Shown piece after piece: positions 1 through 7,885 of a stretch of 64,000 nt of DNA. Source of the DNA: Pseudomonas sp. dw_612 (GTDB lineage: Bacteria; Pseudomonadota; Gammaproteobacteria; Pseudomonadales; Pseudomonadaceae). A program made the translations under genes and the position numbers. Where the stretch lies: the NCBI RefSeq assembly GCF_018449725.1, contig NZ_JAAVVC010000007.1, positions 62,001-126,000 on the forward strand. The letters are read 5' to 3'. The notes beneath the pieces are model-generated. The model was not told the DNA's origin. It did not search any database and saw nothing but the letters and a program-made list of their open reading frames with translations. How positions within the stretch are numbered: position 1 is the first letter of the stretch; each line of letters starts with the position of its first letter.

Positions 1-1
1 T

Positions 2-604
2 CTGGGCCCGAAACCACGGCCGATGATTACCGAAGCGCTGGCGTCGATGGGCATTGAATTCCAGGTCGGTTCCGGTGTGGTGGCGATCGATGAAAACGGT
101 GTGCTCACCGCTGCGGGCAAACGCATCGAAGCCAAGACTGTGATCTGGACGGGCGGCATGATTGCGAGTGGCTTGACCTCGCAAATCTCTACCCGACTGG
201 ATCGCCAGGGTCGCGTCGAAGTCACCGGCGACTTGCGTGTGGTCGGCACCGATCACGTTTTCGCGGCGGGCGATGTGGCCATGGCCCTGACCGATGACGA
301 AGGCCATTACTCGCTGATGTCCTGCCAGCATGCGATCTTCATGGGCCGCTTCGCCGGGCATAACGTCGCCGCCGATCTGGTGGGCGTGCCGACCCTGGAA
401 TACCGCCAGCCGTTCTACGCCACCTGCCTGGACCTGGGCGAGTGGGGCGCGGTGTACACCGAAGGTTGGGATCGCCAGGTGCTGCTCACCCACGACGAAG
501 GCAAGGCCCGCAAGCGCATGATCAACACCCAGTGGATCTACCCGCCGGCGGCCAATCGGGTTGCTGCGCTGGAGGCGGGTAACCCGGAAGTGTCCTACGG
601 CTGA
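2..604 (+). CDS. FAD-dependent NADH dehydrogenase-like oxidoreductase (C-terminal part)
   Basis: The window opens inside this gene, and the reading frame is open from base 2 to the TGA at 602-604. The visible 200 residues are the C-terminal half of a two-dinucleotide-binding-fold flavoprotein. The FAD-binding signature near residue 85 reads HVFAAGDVAM, preceded by a strand rich in VIWTGG. The family (type II NADH dehydrogenases, Ndh-like) passes electrons from NADH to quinone at the inner membrane. The C-terminal tail, with aromatic residues (YRQPFYATCLDLGEWGAVYT), fits this family but could also belong to a related NAD(P)/FAD oxidoreductase. The N-terminal NADH and FAD motifs lie outside the window, so the exact substrate cannot be judged. 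Confidence 0.75.
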   Translation: MGPKPRPMITEALASMGIEFQVGSGVVAIDENGVLTAAGKRIEAKTVIWTGGMIASGLTSQISTRLDRQGRVEVTGDLRVVGTDHVFAAGDVAMALTDDEGHYSLMSCQHAIFMGRFAGHNVAADLVGVPTLEYRQPFYATCLDLGEWGAVYTEGWDRQVLLTHDEGKARKRMINTQWIYPPAANRVAALEAGNPEVSYG

Positions 605-622
605 TGTAACGCCGCTGATCAA

Positions 623-711
623 TGTGGGAGCGGGCTTGCTCGCGAAGGGGTCGTGTCAGTCGACATTAATGTGTCTGACACACCGCCTTCGCGAGCAAGC
701 CCGCTCCCACA
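623..711. repeat. REP doublet (REPIN-like)
   Basis: Two inverted copies of the palindromic element with core GAGCGGGCTTGCTCGCGAA are separated by a variable loop containing GTGTCAG/CTGACAC. This is the dominant dispersed repeat of the window and is typical of the P. fluorescens complex. The element can fold into a long hairpin after the upstream stop codon. Confidence 0.95.
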
Positions 712-755
712 TTGGATCTCTGGTGGACGCAGCACTGATGGTCAACCTCAATCCC

Positions 756-845
756 TGTGGGAGCGAGCCTGCTCGCGAAGAGGCCATCACATTCAACATC
801 ATTGCTGTCTGACACACCGCTTTCGCGAGCAGGCTCGCTCCCACA
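756..845. repeat. REP doublet, GAGCGAGCCTGCTCGCGAA variant
   Basis: Second doublet, 45 bp after the first. Its stem carries GAGCGAGCC rather than GAGCGGGCT, and both arms carry the compensating change, so the hairpin is preserved. Confidence 0.9.
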
Positions 846-1027
846 TTGGTTCTGTTCCGTTCGTGAGATTTGTGGCCAGCGTCGGCCTCTGTGGGAGCAA
901 GCCGCATCTCTCGCGCCACCTGCGCCACCTGTGCCTATCCAGAACAAATGTATTGCCCATTCCTGTCTGTTTCCCCGCCGACGGGCTGCGTACCTTGGGT
1001 TCACCACAACCCAATAAGGACGCCCCC

Positions 1028-1966
1028 ATGCTTAATCGTTTGATACTGCCCTTCACTTTGCTTATTACCTTCAGCGCGGCCCAGGCGGCCGACAGCGAAA
1101 AATGGTACCCCTCGAAATACGGCGCCAACGATGAAATCGGTGCGCTCAATCTGCTCAACGCCGACTCGGTGCTCAACGCCGCCAAACTGATCAAGACCGG
1201 CAAGACTTACCCGCTGGCCGTTCCGATCGACAAGACCCTTCCGGCCTTCCGCCATCGCAGTTTCAACCTGACCAATGTCCAGCCGGGCGAGGCGGGTGGC
1301 ACGACCATGGGCCCGAACAAATTCACTTTCAACGATGAACTGGTGGTGGGTTGGACCGGCGTCGGCACCCAGCTCAACGGCATCGGCCATATCGGCATCG
1401 ACTACGTCTACTACAACGGCAATCGCGCCGCCGATTTCGTCACGGTCGAAGGTGTGAAGAAACTCGGCATCGAGAAGGTCCCGCCGATCGTCACCCGTGG
1501 CGTGGTGCTGGACATGACGGCTGTGTACGGCACGCCAATCGTGCCGGAGAAAACCGAATTCACCGTCGCCGATATCCAGAAGGCCCTCGACCTGCAAGGC
1601 ATCACCATCCAGAAAGGCGACGTGGTGTTGTTCAACACAGGTTGGCTGGAGCTGTTGGGCAAGGACAACAAGAAGTTCCTCGCCGTGGAACCGGGCATCG
1701 GCATGGCCGCGGCCAAATGGCTGGTGGACAAGCAGATCGTTGCCTTCGGCGGTGACACCTGGGCGTCGGAAATCTACCCGGCGAAAGACGGTCAGGAGTT
1801 CCCGGTCAACCAGTACATGCTGGCCAAAAACGGCATCTACAATCTGGAGCTGATCGACAGCCGCGCCCTGGTCAAAGACAAGGCCTGGGAGTTCATGTTC
1901 GTGCTCGGCCAGCCGCTGTACAAGGGCTCGACCCAGGTCAACATCAACCCGGTGGCGATTCACTGA
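1028..1966 (+). CDS. Secreted cyclase-family (KynB-like) hydrolase
   Basis: A 312-residue protein starting at ATG 1028 behind AATAAGGA. Residues 1-20 form a signal peptide (MLNRLILPFTLLITFSAAQA), so the mature protein should be periplasmic. The rest matches the cyclase/kynurenine-formamidase superfamily (Mn/Zn amidohydrolases): a DEIGALNLLN opening, a central metal-site block and a late GDVVLFNTGW strand. The metal block reads GTQLNGIGHIGID, where family members usually have a T/Q-x-D-x-x-x-H pattern. The Asp is replaced by Asn here, so activity or metal binding may be altered. The adjacent LysR gene and a second cytosolic member at 3162 suggest a shared catabolic role; the substrate is unknown. 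Confidence 0.8.
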   Translation: MLNRLILPFTLLITFSAAQAADSEKWYPSKYGANDEIGALNLLNADSVLNAAKLIKTGKTYPLAVPIDKTLPAFRHRSFNLTNVQPGEAGGTTMGPNKFTFNDELVVGWTGVGTQLNGIGHIGIDYVYYNGNRAADFVTVEGVKKLGIEKVPPIVTRGVVLDMTAVYGTPIVPEKTEFTVADIQKALDLQGITIQKGDVVLFNTGWLELLGKDNKKFLAVEPGIGMAAAKWLVDKQIVAFGGDTWASEIYPAKDGQEFPVNQYMLAKNGIYNLELIDSRALVKDKAWEFMFVLGQPLYKGSTQVNINPVAIH

Positions 1967-2025
1967 TAGCTACTCGTTGCGGGCGGGTCGGGGATGACAC
2001 AACACATCCCTTGGCCCAATACCCA

Positions 2026-2189
2026 TGTAGCAGCTGGCGAAGCCTGCGTTCGGCTGCGCAGCAGTCGTGAAATTAGTCAGCGCGGTGCTTCAGCTGGACC
2101 GCGTTCTCAGGTTTCACGACTGCTTCGCAGCCGAACGCAGGCTTCGCCAGCTGCTACAAGCCGAACGCAGGCTTCGCCAGCTGCTACAA
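2026..2189. repeat. Long dispersed inverted repeat, TGTAGCAGCTGGCGAAGC family
   Basis: The left arm TGTAGCAGCTGGCGAAGC...GCAGTCGTGAAA and the right arm TTTCACGACTGCTTCGCAGC...GCTACAA are near-perfect inverse complements around a loop of about 40 bp. The end of the right arm (GCCGAACGCAGGC to GCTACAA) is duplicated in tandem at 2160-2189. Relatives lie at 56038-56247 and 63765-63897. It separates the cyclase from the LysR gene. Confidence 0.9.
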
Positions 2190-2233
2190 AGTCTGTTTTT
2201 TACCTACGCTTTTTTTCCTGGAATGGAGAACAC

Positions 2234-3169
2234 ATGGATACGGTGCCTTCCCTCGCCAGCATCGCCTCACGCCTGCGACTCAAACAATTGCGCCTGCTGA
2301 TCGCTCTGGATGAACGGGGCTCCCTGCACAAGGCCGCCGAGCAGATTTCGATCTCCCAATCCGGCGCCACCAAAGCCCTGCATGAAGTTGAATCGCTGAT
2401 CGGCATGCCGCTGTTCGAACGCCAGCCCAAAGGCCTGGTGGCCAATGAAATGGGGCGTTGCATGATTCGCTACGCCCGGTTGATCCACAGCGATGTCGAG
2501 CATCTGCACGAGGAAATGCTCAGCATCCTGCAAGGGCAGGGCGGGCGGCTTTCGGTAGGGGTCATCATGGGCGCGGTGCCGTTGCTGACCCGGGCCTTGA
2601 CCGCGTTGCGCCTCAAGCAGCCGGAGCTGTCGGTGGAGCTGGTGGAAAACACCAGTGCCACATTGTTGGGGCTGCTGGATCAGGGGCGGCTGGATCTGGC
2701 GATTTGTCGCACCAGCGTTGGCCAGCGTTCGGACGCGTATGACTGCATCGAACTGAGCGAAGAACCCTTGGCAGTGGTCGCCAGCAAGGACCATCCACTG
2801 GCGTGTGCCGGGTCTTTGCAGTTGTCGCAACTCAGCGACTACCGTTGGCTGGTCTACCCCAAGGACATGCCGATGCGCCATGCCCTGGAACGTGAACTCA
2901 ACGAGGCCGGACTGCAAATTCCGCGTTATCCGCTGGAAACCTCGTCGATCTTCGCCACCATTCTGCTGGTGCAGCAAGACCCGACGTTGCTGGCGGTGAT
3001 CCCGGCGGAAGTTGCCGGGTTCTGCGAGCAACATGATTTGCTGGTGAAGCTGCCGGTGTCGCTGCGTGCGTTGAACGAACCCTACGGCGTGATCAGCCGG
3101 GTCGGCGCCGATGTGTCTCCGGCGGCGACCCTGCTGATCAACGAACTGCAGAACGACCTGACTACTTGA
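2234..3169 (+). CDS. LysR-type transcriptional regulator
   Basis: A 311-residue LTTR. The N-terminal winged helix-turn-helix (about residues 14-73) contains GSLHKAAEQISISQSGATKALHEVE, and the effector-binding domain follows (residues 95-300). The ATG at 2234 is chosen because it is preceded by GGAATGGAGAAC and gives the normal LTTR length; frames open further upstream only run into the dispersed repeat. The gene ends 8 bp inside the convergent cyclase gene. By position it probably controls one or both cyclase genes and the minus-strand NIPSNAP/alcohol dehydrogenase set; this is inference. The stop-proximal overlap means the two transcripts are antisense at their ends. Confidence 0.9.
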   Translation: MDTVPSLASIASRLRLKQLRLLIALDERGSLHKAAEQISISQSGATKALHEVESLIGMPLFERQPKGLVANEMGRCMIRYARLIHSDVEHLHEEMLSILQGQGGRLSVGVIMGAVPLLTRALTALRLKQPELSVELVENTSATLLGLLDQGRLDLAICRTSVGQRSDAYDCIELSEEPLAVVASKDHPLACAGSLQLSQLSDYRWLVYPKDMPMRHALERELNEAGLQIPRYPLETSSIFATILLVQQDPTLLAVIPAEVAGFCEQHDLLVKLPVSLRALNEPYGVISRVGADVSPAATLLINELQNDLTT

Positions 3170-4145
3170 TCACAATCGGATTCACCGGCGCCCCGGTGCC
3201 ACCGACGATCTTCAGCGGTGCGGCGGTGTAGAGGAATTTCCATTGGCCGTCGGCGGCGCAATCGCTGGCCAGCTCATCGAGCAGCGCCACTTCGGTAAAG
3301 GTCACGCCGAGGTTGCGCATCAAGGCGTTGTGCAGTGGGATCAGCACGCCAGTGGTGGGGTCGACCGCCACTTCGTTGGCCATGGTGTCGGTGACCAGAT
3401 TGGGGATTTCCATCTGGTGAAACCATTCCACCAATTCACGGCTGAAGGTCAGGCCCGGCTCGGCGAAATCCTTGTAGAACTCTTGCGGTTCGCGCTCGTA
3501 GAACGAGCCGATCCAACCGGTGCGGATGATCAGAATGTCGCGTTTCTCGATCTCGATGCCCTGGGCTTTCGCCGCCGCCAACAAGTCCAGATGGCTGAAG
3601 GTTTCACCCTTGTCCAGCACCGCTTTGCCGCGATGACGGGCCATGTCGATCAGCACCGCACGCCCGACAATCCCGCGCTCGGCAATCGGCAGGATGCTGG
3701 CCTTGTCCATGCTACCGATGGTGCTCATGGCGTCGTAGCCGTTCCACAGTTTGTTGTCGTGCCAGACGTGGCCCAACGCGTCGTACTGGGTCGAGCCTTG
3801 CAGGTGCATGAAGATCACATCGTCGGCGTATTCCACATGGCCGTCGAAGTGGGTTTTACCCGCGAGAAAATGCCCCTTGTCCAGCACGTTGACCCGCATC
3901 GACGGGCGTCGGCCGGGCCACAGCGGTTCGCCTTTTGGGTGACCGATTTGGACTTGCAGGGTGAAGGTCTTGCCCTGGCGAACCGAAGCGATACCGCGCA
4001 GGATCTCGGCGCTTTGCAGGTAATTCAGCGCGCCGACTTCATCGTCCGGACCCCACTTGCCCCAGTTGGTGGGCAGGCCTTCGAGGAGTTTTTTGATGTC
4101 AGGAGCGTGGTCGGCGGCGATGTTATTGGTGTTGTGGTCGCACAT
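3162..4145 (-). CDS. Cytosolic cyclase-family hydrolase
   Basis: A 327-residue member of the cyclase superfamily without signal peptide. The metal block GSTQYDALGHVWHDNKLWNG keeps both the Asp and the His of the family motif, unlike the secreted paralogue at 1028. The start at 4145 is preferred because AAGGA lies 7 bases upstream; the in-frame ATG at 4172 abuts a dispersed repeat. Members of this family open or close amide/lactone bonds, and related proteins appear in degradation of aromatic and cyclic compounds. It is first after the NIPSNAP gene on the same strand, with a 140-bp gap filled by a palindromic repeat, so co-transcription is possible. The substrate is unknown. Confidence 0.85.
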   Translation of the reverse strand: MCDHNTNNIAADHAPDIKKLLEGLPTNWGKWGPDDEVGALNYLQSAEILRGIASVRQGKTFTLQVQIGHPKGEPLWPGRRPSMRVNVLDKGHFLAGKTHFDGHVEYADDVIFMHLQGSTQYDALGHVWHDNKLWNGYDAMSTIGSMDKASILPIAERGIVGRAVLIDMARHRGKAVLDKGETFSHLDLLAAAKAQGIEIEKRDILIIRTGWIGSFYEREPQEFYKDFAEPGLTFSRELVEWFHQMEIPNLVTDTMANEVAVDPTTGVLIPLHNALMRNLGVTFTEVALLDELASDCAADGQWKFLYTAAPLKIVGGTGAPVNPIVIK

Positions 4146-4180
4146 GAGGTTGTCCTTGGATTTGAACGCCATACCGCCCC

Positions 4181-4266
4181 TGTAGGAGCTGCCGAAGGCT
4201 GCGATCTTTTGACTTTGATTCTAAAAAACAAGATCAACAGATCGCAGCCTTCGGCAGCTCCTACAG
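4181..4266. repeat. Dispersed inverted repeat, TGTAGGAGCTGCCGAAGG type
   Basis: The left arm TGTAGGAGCTGCCGAAGGCT... and right arm ...AGCCTTCGGCAGCTCCTACA are complementary over about 30 bp (including the GATCTTTTG/CAACAGATC part). This is a repeat family distinct from both the REPs and the TGTAGCAGC family. It lies between the cyclase start and the end of the NIPSNAP gene. Confidence 0.9.
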
Positions 4267-4287
4267 GGGGGCGGTGGCGTTTGGGGT

Positions 4288-4602
4288 TTATTTGATCGGC
4301 GAAAAATCCGCCGCGATCAGCAGTTTCGATTCCATTTTCTCCAGCATCGGAAACGCGATCGGCACAAACCCTTCCAGCCAATCCGAATCCTGATACAGCG
4401 CTGCACGTTTCTTGATTCGTTCATCCAGGCTCTCGTAGGCCCAGATATGGATCACCTGGTTCAGCTCGCCGATTTCCGTGTACCACCAGCCCACCAGCGT
4501 GGCGTAGCGGGAGATCACCGGCAGGCCGTTTTCTTCGAAGTGCTTGAGGTAGGTCTGCATTTTTCCGATCTGGATCGTGTACGTGCGCATTTCGTAAAAC
4601 AT
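4288..4602 (-). CDS. NIPSNAP family protein
   Basis: A 104-residue single-domain protein of the NIPSNAP family, recognisable from MFYEMRTYTIQIGKMQ, the WWYTEIGELNQVIHIWAY strand and the DSDW segment near residue 73. The fold is a dimeric alpha+beta barrel related to small monooxygenases and dehalogenase accessory proteins; the biochemical role is generally unknown. It starts 13 bp after the stop of the Fe-alcohol dehydrogenase gene, so the two are surely co-transcribed. Its place among catabolic enzymes fits an accessory or isomerase-like role, which is inference. Confidence 0.85.
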   Translation of the reverse strand: MFYEMRTYTIQIGKMQTYLKHFEENGLPVISRYATLVGWWYTEIGELNQVIHIWAYESLDERIKKRAALYQDSDWLEGFVPIAFPMLEKMESKLLIAADFSPIK

Positions 4603-4615
4603 GGGGTTCGTTTCC

Positions 4616-5782
4616 TCAGGAATGAATGCCGTGGTAGGCGTTGGTGATGATCCGTTCGATGTCGGCGGCGGTGGTCAGGCGCGGGTTGACCAGCACGTTG
4701 CCGCTGCGCATCGAGTCGTTGACCATTTGCGGCATGTAGTCGAGGTCCACGCCCAGGTCCTTGATGTTGGCGGGGATGCCGATGGCCCGGTTGAGTGCCA
4801 TCACGTGCTCCACCACTTTGTAGCCGGCATCGGCGGGGCTCAGGCCGTCGACGTCTTCGCCCATGGCGATGGCAATCTCGCGGAACAGCTCCGGGCAGGC
4901 CGCCAGGTTGTATTCGATGACGTAGGGCAACAGCGTCGCGTTGGCGATGCCGTGGGGGATGTTGAATACGCCGCCGAAGGTGTGGGACATCGCATGCACG
5001 TTGCCGAGTTTCGACTGGGCAAACGCGACCCCAGCGAGGAATGAAGCGAGCAGCATCTGCTTCCGGGCATGCAGGTCGGAACCGACGAAAAACGCCTTGG
5101 GCAGATGCGTGCAAATCATCTTGATCGCTTGCAGGGCCAGGGCCTGGCTGACCGGGTTAGCCTGCTTCGACACGTAGGATTCGATGGCGTGGGTCAAGGC
5201 GTCCATGCCGGTGGCGGCGGTGATCGACGGCGGTAGTTTGAGGGTCAGTTCGGCGTCGAGAATCGCCAGTTTCGGAAACAGCGCCGGGCTGATGATCACG
5301 GTCTTGAACAGGGTTTTGGTGTTGGTGAACACCGTGGACGCGGTGCATTCGCTGCCAGTGCCGGAGGTGGTCGGGATGGCGAAAATCGGCAGCGGCGGGT
5401 GCAGCAGTTTGTCGTAGCCTTCGTAGTCGAGGATGTTGCCGGGGTTGGTGGCCATCGCCGCCACACCTTTGGCGGTGTCGATACTGCTGCCGCCACCGAC
5501 GCCGATCACTGCATCGCACTCATGGCTTTTGAGAAAGGCCACCGCGCGTTCCAGCACGTCGGTGGTGGGATTCGGTTCGACCCCGGCGAACACTTCGTAG
5601 CGGATTTCGCTTTCAGCCAGCGAGGCGAAAAAGCTTTCCATCACCCCGGACGCGATCAGCCCCTGATCGGTGACCACCAGCAGTTTTTTTTGAACATGCG
5701 GCTTGAGCAATGCACCGGCCTGACGCACCAGGCCGTTGCCGCTCTTCAAGGTCGTGGGGAAATAAAACTGGAACGGGTTCAT
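4616..5782 (-). CDS. Iron-containing (group III) alcohol dehydrogenase
   Basis: A 388-residue Fe-dependent alcohol dehydrogenase. The cofactor site GVGGGSSIDTAKG and the signature PTTSGTGSE are followed by metal-site residues in LDAELT (Asp), MDALTHAIES (His) and NVHAMSHTFGGVFNIPHG (two His), all present. The start ATG at 5782 follows GGAGACACCC; the frame upstream of it has no better start. The enzyme interconverts an alcohol and an aldehyde with NAD(P). Which alcohol cannot be told from sequence. It heads a minus-strand group with NIPSNAP and the cytosolic cyclase. Upstream, transcription would start in the 1-kb intergenic space that holds the tandem array. Confidence 0.9.
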   Translation of the reverse strand: MNPFQFYFPTTLKSGNGLVRQAGALLKPHVQKKLLVVTDQGLIASGVMESFFASLAESEIRYEVFAGVEPNPTTDVLERAVAFLKSHECDAVIGVGGGSSIDTAKGVAAMATNPGNILDYEGYDKLLHPPLPIFAIPTTSGTGSECTASTVFTNTKTLFKTVIISPALFPKLAILDAELTLKLPPSITAATGMDALTHAIESYVSKQANPVSQALALQAIKMICTHLPKAFFVGSDLHARKQMLLASFLAGVAFAQSKLGNVHAMSHTFGGVFNIPHGIANATLLPYVIEYNLAACPELFREIAIAMGEDVDGLSPADAGYKVVEHVMALNRAIGIPANIKDLGVDLDYMPQMVNDSMRSGNVLVNPRLTTAADIERIITNAYHGIHS

Positions 5783-5930
5783 GGGTGTCTCCGGTTTCTT
5801 ATTGGTCTGGAGACAGTAATAAGCGGGGCGGGCGGCTGATAATGAAAAGGTCTGATCCGGTGATGACTGTTTGTCATCACTTGCTGGATGGGAGCTGGTC
5901 GGTGAGGATGTGGTGGCTGCAAGATCCACC

Positions 5931-6754
5931 CCTCACCCCAGCCCTCTCCCCAAGGGGGAGAGGGGGAAAGGGAGCAGATCTTCATGCTGTTCAAACCTGA
6001 GTTCGACTCGATATTTCAGGTCGATGTATCTCGACTAAACGACTCGGTCAGTCCCCTCGCCCCCCTGGGGAAAGGGAGCAGATCCTCATGCTATTCAAAC
6101 CTGAGTTCGACTCGATATTTCAGGTCGATGTATCTGGACCAAACGACTCGGTCAGTTCCCTCGCCCCGCTGGGGAGAGGGGGGAAGGGAGCCGATCTTCA
6201 TGCTGTTCAAACCTGAGTTCGACTCGATATTTCAGGTCGATGTATCTCGACTAAACGACTCGGTCAGTCCTCTCGCCCCCTGGGGGGAGAGGGGGAAGGG
6301 AGCCGATCTTCATGCTGTTCAAACCTGAGTTTGACTCGATATTTCAGGTCGATGTATCTGGACTAAACGACTCGGTCAGTCCTCTCGCCCCCCCTTGGGA
6401 GAGGGGGAAAGGGAGTCGATCCTCATGCTGTTCAAACCTGAGTTCGACTCGATATTTCAGGTCGATGTATCTGGACTAAACGACTCGGTCAGTTCCCTCG
6501 CCCCGCTGGGGAGAGGGGGGAAGGGAGCCGATCTTCATGCTGTTCAAACCTGAGTTCGACTCGATACTTCAGGTCGATGTATCTCGAATAAACGACTCGG
6601 TCAGTTCCCTCGCCCCGCTGGGGAGAGGGGGGAAGGGAGCCGATCTTCATGCTGTTCAAACCTGAGTTCGACTCGATATTTCAGGTCGATGTATCTCGAA
6701 TAAACGACTCGGTCAGTCCCCTCGCCCCTTTGGGGAGAGGGTTAGGGTGAGGGG
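5931..6754. repeat. Tandem array, seven copies of a ~112-bp unit
   Basis: The segment TCAAACCTGAGTT begins at 5991, 6095, 6207, 6319, 6432, 6544 and 6656, giving spacings of 104, 112, 112, 113, 112 and 112 bp. Each unit has a conserved ~70-bp core (containing TCGATATTTCAGGTCGATG and CGACTCGGTCAG) and a C/G-rich palindromic part (CCCTCGCCCC / GGGGAGAGGGGG). The outer ends, CCCCTCACCCCAGCCC at 5931 and GGGTTAGGGTGAGGGG at 6739-6754, are inverse complements, so the array is bounded by a larger inverted repeat. Unit-to-unit changes are few. The frames that cross it (for example 5984-6328) restate the repeat and are not genes. No direct-repeat/spacer structure of CRISPR type is present. Confidence 0.95.
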
Positions 6755-6833
6755 TGGTTCTAAAGCCTGGCACATGGCTCGGATACGTCACTCACGCAGT
6801 CATTCTCATTTCACAATCAACAGGAGACACATC

Positions 6834-7616
6834 ATGGATTTGGGCATTTCGGGGCGCTGGGCGATTGTCTGCGCCGCCAGCAAAGGCTTGGGATTGGGCT
6901 GTGCGCGGGCCTTGGCGAAGGAGGGCGTCAACCTGGTGATCAACGCCCGCGGCGAAGACGCCTTGCAGGTTGCCGCTACAGAATTGCGCAGCCTGGGCGT
7001 CGAAGTGCGCACCGTGGCCGGGGACATCAGCGAGCCCGCAGTGCGCGAGCGGGTGCTGGCGGCGTGTCCTCAGGTCGACATCCTGATCAACAACGCCGGT
7101 GGCCCGCCACCCGGTGACTTCCGCGACTGGCAGCGCGAGGACTGGCTGAAGGCGCTGGACGCCAACATGCTCACGCCCATTGAGCTGATCAAGGCCTGCG
7201 TCGATGGCATGGCCGAGCGCGGCTTCGGGCGCATCGTCAACATCACCTCCGGCGCGGTGAAGGCGCCGATTGACGTGCTGGGCCTGTCCAATGGCGCCCG
7301 TAGCGGCCTCACCGGTTTTATCGCCGGGCTCGCGCGTCAGTCGCGGCTGGCCGGGAACAACGTGACGATCAATAACTTGCTGCCCGGTCCGTTCGAAACC
7401 GAGCGTTTGCACAAGACGCTGAGCGCTGCGGCTGACGCCAATGGCACCAGCGTCGAGAGCATCAGCGAGCAACGGCGCAAACATGTGCCGGCCCAGCGCT
7501 TCGGCCAGCCCGAGGAGTTCGGCGCCTATTGCGCGTTCATCTGCAGCGCCCAGGCTGGCTTCCTCACCGGGCAAAACCTGTTGCTGGATGGCGGCAGCTA
7601 CCCCGGCACGTTCTGA
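6834..7616 (+). CDS. SDR-family protein with atypical active site
   Basis: A 260-residue Rossmann-fold short-chain dehydrogenase/reductase. The start ATG 6834 follows CAGGAGACACATC. The nucleotide-binding motif is AASKGLGLG (about residue 14) and the NNAG motif is present (ILINNAGG). In the active site the Ser of NITSGAV is kept, but the usual Y-x3-K is replaced: the aligned block reads GLSNGARSGLTG, with Ser and Arg where Tyr and Lys would be. A subgroup of 3-oxoacyl-ACP-reductase-like proteins shares this change, so it is unlikely to be a sequencing error. It is followed, after a REP, by an MFS transporter and an FAD enzyme on the same strand. Confidence 0.85.
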   Translation: MDLGISGRWAIVCAASKGLGLGCARALAKEGVNLVINARGEDALQVAATELRSLGVEVRTVAGDISEPAVRERVLAACPQVDILINNAGGPPPGDFRDWQREDWLKALDANMLTPIELIKACVDGMAERGFGRIVNITSGAVKAPIDVLGLSNGARSGLTGFIAGLARQSRLAGNNVTINNLLPGPFETERLHKTLSAAADANGTSVESISEQRRKHVPAQRFGQPEEFGAYCAFICSAQAGFLTGQNLLLDGGSYPGTF

Positions 7617-7731
7617 TCTTCGCGGGGGATGACGTTTGGTGATCCCCCAAGCAGATCCCATCATTATTCACTTGGAGGGCGCCTGATTAGAGTGGGGCTG
7701 CTTGCCGATGTCCGTCAGTCACCGTAATCCC

Positions 7732-7821
7732 TGTGGGAGCGGGCTTGCTCGCGAATGCGGTGTGTCAGTTCATGCAGATGTTGCCTGACACGACGCCTTC
7801 GCGAGCAAGCCCGCTCCCACA
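7732..7821. repeat. REP doublet
   Basis: Full inverted pair (TGTGGGAGCGGGCTTG ... AAGCCCGCTCCCACA) with a loop containing GTGTCAG...CTGACAC. It occupies the 269-bp gap between the SDR and the MFS transporter, where no other feature was found. Confidence 0.95.
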
Positions 7822-7885
7822 GGGGTTGTGTGTTAGTTGACAGGCATTGGGCCGCTTGCATCCACAAAAATAAAGAGCGCCCCTC

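Larger units (their letters stand above)
605..1027. other. REP-rich intergenic region
   Basis: This 423-bp gap between the oxidoreductase and the secreted cyclase holds two complete REP doublets (623-711 and 756-845) and a degenerate half-copy near 889-905 (TGTGGGAGCAAGCC). The open frames crossing it are products of the palindromes and are not believable genes. A promoter for the next gene should lie in 905-1012, but no clear -35/-10 pair was found. Confidence 0.8.

Noticed and set aside
653..1027. N-terminal extension of the cyclase gene through REPs
   Set aside because: The extension translates REP palindromes; ATG 1028 has a proper ribosome binding site and signal peptide.
5984..6328. 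114-residue open frame in the tandem repeat
   Set aside because: It only restates the repeat unit in shifting frames, has no ribosome binding site and no recognisable domain.
5931..6754. CRISPR array
   Set aside because: The repeated part is most of each ~112-bp unit, units differ by few bases, there are no unique spacers and no cas genes.
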